DNA of 9,603 bases from JBBDIK01 sp964640385 (GTDB taxonomy: Bacteria; Actinomycetota; UBA4738; JBBDHU01), in the NCBI GenBank assembly GCA_964640385.1, contig CAZXFL010000044.1:1-9603 (forward strand), in the 5' to 3' direction. Of the stretch, positions 5,649 through 9,603 are shown piece after piece (positions within the stretch are counted from its first letter, which is position 1; the number at the start of each line of letters is the position of its first letter). The position numbers were made by a program, and so were the translations under genes. The notes below the pieces were generated by a model. It ran no database searches. It had not been told where the DNA came from and saw nothing but the letters and a program-made list of their open reading frames with translations.

Positions 5649-5652
5649 TTAG
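5555..5652. repeat. 9-bp inverted repeat bracketing the kinase remnant
   Basis: CTAACGCGA (5555-5563) and TCGCGTTAG (5644-5652) are perfect inverted copies 80 bases apart. A 12-bp perfect palindrome, CCGTTCGAACGG, lies inside at 5589-5600. The right copy overlaps the stop codon of the DUF6458-like gene. The role is unknown: it could be a decayed element end, part of a folded terminator, or chance. Confidence 0.35.
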
Positions 5653-5921
5653 AGGGGGTCGTTGTCCACGCGTTCTTCGGTACGGACCTGCCCCGTCGGA
5701 GTCTGCTGGATGCTCTGTTGTGAGGTGCTCGAGCTCCTGCCTCCCATGAATATGATGACCAAGCTGATCAACACGACGCCGACCCCCGCGAACAACAGGA
5801 TCATCCCCCCCGTATTGAGGTTGAAGCCTTCCGTTCGCACTCGAACGGCGAAGGACAGGATCGCTCCCACCACCGTCAGGATGATGCCGAAGACCAACAG
5901 GCCGATCCCTGTGCTCTTCAT
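5649..5921 (-). CDS. Small two-helix membrane protein, DUF6458-like
   Basis: This 90-residue protein has two membrane helices (about 5-26, GIGLLVFGIILTVVGAILSFAV, and 38-59) joined by a short segment (RVRTEGFNLNTGG), then a polar Ser/Gln-rich tail (61-90) that is probably cytosolic. The GxxLxxxGAILxFAV first helix, with NLNTGGMILLFAGV before the second, matches the DUF6458 pattern known mainly from actinobacteria. The ATG at 5921 has a near-perfect ribosome site, AAGGAGG, 7 bases upstream, so translation is expected to be strong. It lies 79 bases downstream of the permease gene in the same direction and may be the third gene of the exporter operon, though a 6-bp hairpin sits in the gap. Function is unknown. 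Confidence 0.82.
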   Translation of the reverse strand: MKSTGIGLLVFGIILTVVGAILSFAVRVRTEGFNLNTGGMILLFAGVGVVLISLVIIFMGGRSSSTSQQSIQQTPTGQVRTEERVDNDPL

Positions 5922-5949
5922 CGTTCGTCCTCCTTACCTATCCCTGCAT

Positions 5950-5964
5950 GCACACCTCGTGTGC
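5950..5964. other. Small perfect hairpin between permease and DUF6458-like gene
   Basis: GCACAC (5950-5955), CTC, GTGTGC (5959-5964): a perfect 6-bp stem with a 3-base loop. It could be a weak terminator, a processing site or an operator in the 79-base gap between the two genes. There is no T-tract. Confidence 0.35.
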
Positions 5965-6000
5965 CTCCGATCCACCATACGCCTCGTCCTGCCAAGCGAG

Positions 6001-6798
6001 TCAAACTCTACGTCGGTATTTCCTGATGGCGAGCGTCGAGAACACCGCCACGATCCCGATCATCCACAGGATCGAACGGAGGAGGGGATCGGCGACCGGG
6101 CCGCCCAGCATCAAGCCGCGAGTGGCGTCGATCACGGCGGTGATCGGGTTCCATTCGACGAAGGTCTTGAGCACTCCGGGCATCGACTCCGGAGGTGCGA
6201 ACGCCGAACTCGCGAAGGTCAGGGGCAGGATGATCATGAACCCGAGTGTGTTGACCGACTCGGTGGTCTTCGCCGCGACGCCGATGAACGCCATCGGCCA
6301 GCACATGGTCAATCCGAACGCGGTAACGAGCAGGAAGGCTCCGAGCGCTCCGGACACTCCACCGCCGAACCGGAATCCGAGGATCACACCGAACACCGAG
6401 ATGATGAGGATGCTCCACATGATCCGGACGCCATCGGCCATGATCCGTCCGGCGATCACGGACGAACGAGAGATCGGCAGCGACCGGAACCGGTCGATCA
6501 CGCCTCGTTGGAAGTCCACGTTGAGCCCGATCGCGGTGGTGAATGGCGTGAACGCGATGCCCTGCACCAGGATGCCGGGCAGCGCGAACAGCAGGTATTC
6601 CTGCCACGAGTTGGCGATCGCTCCGCCGAACACGAACACGAACAGCGTCAGGAACATCAGCGGCTGGATCGTCATCTCGACGAGTTGCTCGGGATTGGAC
6701 TTGATGTGGAGCAGGTTGCGCCGGGCGATCGTAAAGGTATTGGCTAGCGCGGAGGTGCCTCGTGCTGGGGCGGACGTCGTGACCGGCACGCTGCTCAT
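6001..6798 (-). CDS. ABC-2 type exporter permease, DrrB-like
   Basis: A 265-residue protein with about six membrane helices (around 46-62, 67-90, 125-143, 150-172, 184-200 and 241-257) and a cytosolic N-terminus. The motifs are typical of DrrB/ABC-2 permeases: NPEQLVEMTIQPLMFLTLFVFVFGG (35-59), DRFRSLPISRSSVIAGR (102-118), the coupling region, and LPLTFASSAFAPPESMPG then WNPITAVIDATRGL (191-229). It forms the membrane channel for the ATPase encoded just upstream. The ATG overlaps the ATPase stop codon (ATGA, 6795-6798), and AGGAG lies 7-8 bases ahead of it, so the pair is translationally coupled. Family members export antibiotics, lipids or similar compounds; the substrate cannot be told from sequence. 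Confidence 0.92.
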   Translation of the reverse strand: MSSVPVTTSAPARGTSALANTFTIARRNLLHIKSNPEQLVEMTIQPLMFLTLFVFVFGGAIANSWQEYLLFALPGILVQGIAFTPFTTAIGLNVDFQRGVIDRFRSLPISRSSVIAGRIMADGVRIMWSILIISVFGVILGFRFGGGVSGALGAFLLVTAFGLTMCWPMAFIGVAAKTTESVNTLGFMIILPLTFASSAFAPPESMPGVLKTFVEWNPITAVIDATRGLMLGGPVADPLLRSILWMIGIVAVFSTLAIRKYRRRV

Positions 6799-7790
6799 AC
6801 CGGGCTCCTCTCATCGATCGATCGATCTTGCGACTCGGTGTCGGTGTCGTCCTCCGCCATGTGGCCCGTCAGCGCGAGGAATACCTCGTCGAGACTCGGC
6901 CGGCGAAGCGACAGGTCGTCGACCACGATCCCGGCTTCGTCCAGGCGCACGATCGCTTTCGCCAGGAGTGAGCGATCATCGACCGTGACGGCCACCACCC
7001 GGCCATCACTGTGGATCGGCTCGTCGGAACCAGCCAGCTCGGCGAGCAGCTTCTCGGTGGCCGGAACGTCCGACTCGTTCTCCGGTTGCGCGGAAAGCAC
7101 CTGAGCACCGACGCGCGACTTGAGTTCCAGGGGCGTGCCTGAGGCGATGACCTTGCCGTGGTCGATCACCAGGATCTCATCGGCGAGACGGTCGGCCTCC
7201 TCCAGGTATTGCGTGGTCAGCAGCACGGTCGAGCCCTGCGCGACCAGCTTGCGGATCATGGTCCAAAGCTCCAAGCGGCTGCGTAGGTCGAGGCCCGTGG
7301 TCGGTTCGTCCAGGTACAAGAACGGAGGGTGGCCGACCAGGCTGGCGGCAAGGTCCAGACGCCGCCGCATCCCGCCCGAGTAGGCCTTCACGAGCTTCTT
7401 CGCCGCATCCGCGAGGTCGAAGGACTCGAGCAATTCGCTCGCGCGCGCACGAGCGCCTTTGGCGGGCATGCCGAGCAGTCGCCCGATCATGTAGAGGTTC
7501 TCGGCACCCGACAGGAGCTCGTCTACGGCTGCGTATTGGCCGGTGAGACCGATCAACTTGCGCACTTCCCGCGGCTGGCTGACAACGTCGAACCCGCCCA
7601 CGATCGCCCTGCCGGCATCGGGCACCATCAGTGTGGAGAGGATCCGGATGGCAGTGGTCTTGCCGGCGCCGTTGGGCCCCAACAGGCCGAAAACGGTGCC
7701 TGCCGCGACCGCCATGTCGACTCCGTCGAGCGCTCGGACCGACCCGAATGACTTGACCAGCCCGTCGCCCACGATGGCTCGTTCATCCAT
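6795..7790 (-). CDS. ABC exporter ATP-binding protein, DrrA-like
   Basis: The 331-residue ATPase is complete. Walker A is GPNGAGKTT (38-46), the Q-loop Gln is Q85 (GLTGQYAAVD), the signature is YSGGMRRRL (137-145), and Walker B with the catalytic Glu is FLYLDEPTTGLD (157-168). The position of the switch His holds Q194 (LLTTQYLEEAD), as in known DrrA proteins. Residues from about 230 to 310 form the DUF4162-type C-terminal domain that DrrA-like proteins use to bind the permease. The ATG at 7790 follows GAGGAAGGAAAG, a good ribosome site. The gene heads an operon with the permease (4-base overlap) and possibly the DUF6458-like gene. A short (ATCG)n tract near the 3' end (6813-6827) encodes part of the variable tail. 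Confidence 0.94.
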   Translation of the reverse strand: MDERAIVGDGLVKSFGSVRALDGVDMAVAAGTVFGLLGPNGAGKTTAIRILSTLMVPDAGRAIVGGFDVVSQPREVRKLIGLTGQYAAVDELLSGAENLYMIGRLLGMPAKGARARASELLESFDLADAAKKLVKAYSGGMRRRLDLAASLVGHPPFLYLDEPTTGLDLRSRLELWTMIRKLVAQGSTVLLTTQYLEEADRLADEILVIDHGKVIASGTPLELKSRVGAQVLSAQPENESDVPATEKLLAELAGSDEPIHSDGRVVAVTVDDRSLLAKAIVRLDEAGIVVDDLSLRRPSLDEVFLALTGHMAEDDTDTESQDRSIDERSPV

Positions 7791-7988
7791 GCTTGCTTTC
7801 CTTCCTCAGAGGATTGCCGCTGCAGCCCCGATCTGCTCGAGGACCCGCCGCTTGAAGGCGGCAGCTTACGAGAGACAACCCGACAGGCGCTCATCGGATT
7901 CCCGCGGCTGGATGACAAGGATCGACCGAAATCGTTGTGACTCAGGGTCATACTGCTACCCGGATCCGTGGCTACAGGCAACTACGGG

Positions 7989-8003
7989 ATGACCTGTGGT
8001 CAT
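7989..8003. promoter_or_regulatory. Perfect inverted repeat, possible operator
   Basis: ATGACC (7989-7994), TGT, GGTCAT (7998-8003) is a perfect 15-base palindrome with a 3-base centre. A related but weaker arrangement, TGAC (7938-7941) and GTCA (7947-7950), lies 48 bases away. Both are in the divergent intergenic region, so they may bind a dimeric regulator acting on either unit. No regulator gene is encoded next to them in this window. Confidence 0.4.
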
Positions 8004-8021
8004 TCGCAGGCCATCTAGGGC

Positions 8022-8051
8022 TTGATTCTGACGGATCCGAGGTCCTACGAT
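8022..8051 (+). promoter_or_regulatory. Candidate promoter for the Asp-box protein gene
   Basis: TTGATT (8022-8027) and TACGAT (8046-8051) are 18 bases apart, a fair match to a housekeeping-sigma promoter. Transcription would start near 8058, giving a leader of about 100 bases before the ATG at 8157. Other arrangements are possible. Confidence 0.45.
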
Positions 8052-8075
8052 GGGCCGACAGATACTTGGTGTAGG

Positions 8076-8099
8076 TCGTCGGTCGATCGTTCGTCGGTC
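8076..8099 (+). repeat. 9-bp direct repeat in the leader
   Basis: TCGTCGGTC occurs at 8076-8084 and again at 8091-8099, a period of 15 bases, just downstream of the predicted transcription start. It could be a pair of half-sites for a regulator bound in tandem; no function can be read from it. Confidence 0.35.
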
Positions 8100-8156
8100 A
8101 AGTGGTGGCTACTCCCCGCGACAACGTCGTGACGACCCTGAAAGGGGAGGAACACG

Positions 8157-9455
8157 ATGGCCCGGATACGAACCTTGCTGGCCCTGATCCTGGTGGTAGG
8201 TCTCACGGTGGTGGTGGCCCCGGCCGCCCCTGCCCCGGCCGCCCCGCCCGCGGCCGGGTGGGACAACGAGCAGCTCTGGGCGAGCAACGACGACTGGGAG
8301 CCGGTCATCGCGGCTGATCCCAGCTCGAACTGGGTCTACCAGATGACTACCCGCATCGACGGGGTGAAGGAGTGCACGCAGTGCCCCGTCTCTCCGATCG
8401 CCTTCCGCGCTTCGAGCGACGGCGGCGTGACCTGGGGCGCGACCAAGCAGCTGTGCGGCATCACCTGCCAACCGTACAAGAGCTGGCAGGCCGACCCGCA
8501 GCTCGCCGTTACGAACACCGGCGTCGTCTACGCCGTGTGGATGAACGGTTTCACCCCGGGCGTGATGTTCTCGAAGTCCTCCGACCACGGCGTGACCTGG
8601 TCGCCCAGGATCAAGGTCCGCGCGACTGGCGGGTGGGACGACTTCCCGCACCTGGGGCTCTCCGCCGACGGGAAAGACATCTACATCGCGATCAACCAGG
8701 GCAAGGAGTACGTTTCTTACTCCCATGACTTCGGGGCGACCTGGGCGACGGTGAAGGCCAGCCCGGGCACGAACCAGTACTGGTTCGGCGAGGGTGTCGC
8801 GGTTGCACCGAACGGGAGCGTCTACATCTCGGGGGTGTTCAACAACTCCGCCAGCACGAACCCGGGGAACATCTTCGTGCTGCGCTCGACCAACGGCGGT
8901 GTAACCTGGACCTCACAGACCGTCGACACGACGCTGCCTACAGGCATCTGCGGCTCGGCCGGTTGCTCGGCGGGGTTCCTGGCCGCACAGGCGGACATCG
9001 ACGTCGATGTTTCCGGCAAGCTGGCGTTGGCCTACACGAAGAACAGCGTGTCGGGAGGCCCGGAGGCACTGTACGTGCGCACGTCGACCGACGGCACCAC
9101 CTGGACGGCGCCGGTGCTCGTCAACGGGCTCGGGGACAGCGTGTTCCCGGGGATCGTGGCGGGTCCGACCGCGAACGATTTCCGGGTGATGTGGATCGAT
9201 GATCGCAATGGGTCGCAGACCAAGTACAACACCTACTACAAGCGTTCCACCGATGGCGGCGTGACGTGGAGCGCCGAAGTAAATGTCTCGAACATGGCGA
9301 CCGGCGCCCCGTACAAGTCCGCCACCGGATACGCTTTCCCCTACGGGGACTACGGGCAGATCGACGTCAACGCGAGCGGCACCAACTTCATCATCTGGGG
9401 TGAGTCGCCGAGCTACAACGGCCCCGGCGGCACCTGGTTCACCAAGGGCAGCTAG
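8157..9455 (+). CDS. Secreted Asp-box (BNR/sialidase-like) beta-propeller protein
   Basis: The 432-residue protein begins with a Sec signal peptide (MARIRTLLALILVVGLTVVV, then an Ala/Pro stretch; cleavage around residue 29-33). A strong ribosome site (GGGGAGGA) precedes the ATG at 8157. The body carries six Asp-box motifs (S-x-D-x-G-x-T-W): 86-93, 141-148, 189-196, 244-251 (Asn in place of Asp), 310-316 (one residue short) and 364-371. The regular spacing of about 50-65 residues fits a six-bladed propeller. Cysteines pair up as C73/C76, C100/C104 and C265/C270, probably disulphides. I do not see the Arg-Ile-Pro motif of true bacterial sialidases, nor a clear Arg triad, so glycan cleavage is uncertain; it may bind rather than cut. 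It is followed by a strong hairpin and is probably a single-gene unit. Confidence 0.87.
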   Translation: MARIRTLLALILVVGLTVVVAPAAPAPAAPPAAGWDNEQLWASNDDWEPVIAADPSSNWVYQMTTRIDGVKECTQCPVSPIAFRASSDGGVTWGATKQLCGITCQPYKSWQADPQLAVTNTGVVYAVWMNGFTPGVMFSKSSDHGVTWSPRIKVRATGGWDDFPHLGLSADGKDIYIAINQGKEYVSYSHDFGATWATVKASPGTNQYWFGEGVAVAPNGSVYISGVFNNSASTNPGNIFVLRSTNGGVTWTSQTVDTTLPTGICGSAGCSAGFLAAQADIDVDVSGKLALAYTKNSVSGGPEALYVRTSTDGTTWTAPVLVNGLGDSVFPGIVAGPTANDFRVMWIDDRNGSQTKYNTYYKRSTDGGVTWSAEVNVSNMATGAPYKSATGYAFPYGDYGQIDVNASGTNFIIWGESPSYNGPGGTWFTKGS

Positions 9456-9463
9456 CGGCTCAG

Positions 9464-9497
9464 CCCTCCCCGGGACAGGAGGTCTTCCCGGGGAGGG
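9464..9497 (+). terminator. Strong terminator-like hairpin after the Asp-box protein gene
   Basis: CCCTCCCCGGGA (9464-9475) and TCCCGGGGAGGG (9486-9497) form a perfect 12-bp GC-rich stem with a 10-base loop, starting 9 bases after the stop codon. A T-tract is missing, which is common for hairpin terminators in high-GC actinobacteria. Termination is the likely role; protection of the message end is an alternative. Confidence 0.7.
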
Positions 9498-9515
9498 ACC
9501 CGGCACGGAAGGCGA

Positions 9516-9527
9516 AGGCGATCGCCT
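9516..9527. repeat. 12-bp perfect palindrome AGGCGATCGCCT
   Basis: AGGCGATCGCCT (9516-9527) is self-complementary and contains the GCGATCGC octamer. It lies after the terminator-like hairpin in otherwise unassigned sequence at the right edge. It may be a regulator site, a methylation target or chance. Confidence 0.4.
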
Positions 9528-9603
9528 CTTCGGGCCGGTGGGTTCAGATGGGCAAGATAATCGACATCCAAGGTCTCAAGCAGGCATACGAGCGATCCTG
9601 AAG

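Larger units (their letters stand above)
7791..8156. other. Divergent intergenic region with repeats, no gene seen
   Basis: This 366-base region separates two divergent units. It holds the ribosome sites of both genes, a probable promoter for the plus-strand gene, an inverted repeat at 7989-8003, a hairpin at 7845-7861 (CCGCC/GGCGG, on the leader of the minus-strand operon) and a 9-bp direct repeat at 8076-8099. I could not place a convincing -35/-10 pair for the minus-strand operon, and I see no gene. Confidence 0.6.

Noticed and set aside
5662..6747. Long open plus-strand frame opposite the DUF6458-like and permease genes
   Set aside because: It encodes low-complexity His/Arg/Glu-rich sequence with no domain, while the opposite strand encodes two recognisable membrane proteins with good ribosome sites.
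6813..6827. (ATCG)n tract near the end of the ATPase gene as a phase-variation site
   Set aside because: The run is under four units, lies in the variable C-terminal tail, and the stop codon is close, so slippage would have little effect on the core protein. It would, however, alter the overlap with the permease start.
8109..8726. Minus-strand frame of 205 codons over the start of the propeller gene
   Set aside because: No domain, wrong codon bias, and it lies over a gene with six Asp boxes and a strong ribosome site.
9548..9601. Short ATG frame of 17 codons at the right edge
   Set aside because: It is too short to support as a gene and has only a weak GGTGGG-like site ahead. A GTG frame from 9539 stays open to the edge, but nothing in it can be recognised.

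Overview
The window is high-GC bacterial DNA whose genes show strong G/C preference at third codon positions. There is no rRNA, tRNA, CRISPR array, insertion sequence or phage gene. Several features point to an Actinomycetota-type genome, probably an uncultured lineage: a DrrA/DrrB-type ABC exporter, a small two-helix membrane protein of the DUF6458 kind, a lipoprotein with a long Pro/Ala/Ser linker, and secreted beta-domain proteins. The taxonomic call is inference only.

Layout from left to right. (1) The C-terminal part of an unrecognised plus-strand protein (2-442). (2) Two minus-strand genes: a predicted lipoprotein with a TIM-barrel glycoside-hydrolase-like domain (1597-2604) and, downstream of it, an EamA/DMT-family transporter (633-1538). 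(3) Divergent from the lipoprotein, a plus-strand run made of a HigB/RelE-like toxin (2728-3051), its XRE antitoxin (3060-3440), a small unknown protein (3502-3771) and the ribosome-rescue hydrolase ArfB (3778-4203). The toxin gene has a clear sigma70-type promoter, with a perfect inverted repeat over the -10 box that looks like the antitoxin operator. (4) A stretch of decayed genes (4204-5648) around one intact secreted InlB-repeat protein (4400-5209). I see the C-terminal end of a glyoxalase/VOC-type protein, the C-terminal end of a beta-lactamase-like serine hydrolase, and the ATP-binding end of a sensor histidine kinase. (5) A minus-strand operon, drrA-like ATPase, drrB-like permease, then the DUF6458-like protein (7790 down to 5649). 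(6) An intergenic region of 366 bases with inverted and direct repeats, then a divergent plus-strand gene for a secreted six-Asp-box (BNR/sialidase-like) protein (8157-9455), which ends in a strong perfect hairpin.

How the parts may work together. The toxin/antitoxin pair and ArfB sit in one direction within 1.5 kb. A RelE/HigB-type mRNA interferase makes broken messages that stall ribosomes, and ArfB releases such ribosomes, so the neighbourhood makes functional sense, though a link is not shown. The ABC pair is a typical drug/lipid-type exporter. The three secreted proteins (lipoprotein, InlB-repeat protein, Asp-box protein) suggest a cell that invests in extracellular glycan or surface interactions. 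I found no strong candidate for a wholly new system. The most unusual parts are the toxin promoter/operator, the toxin-ArfB neighbourhood and the cluster of gene remnants.
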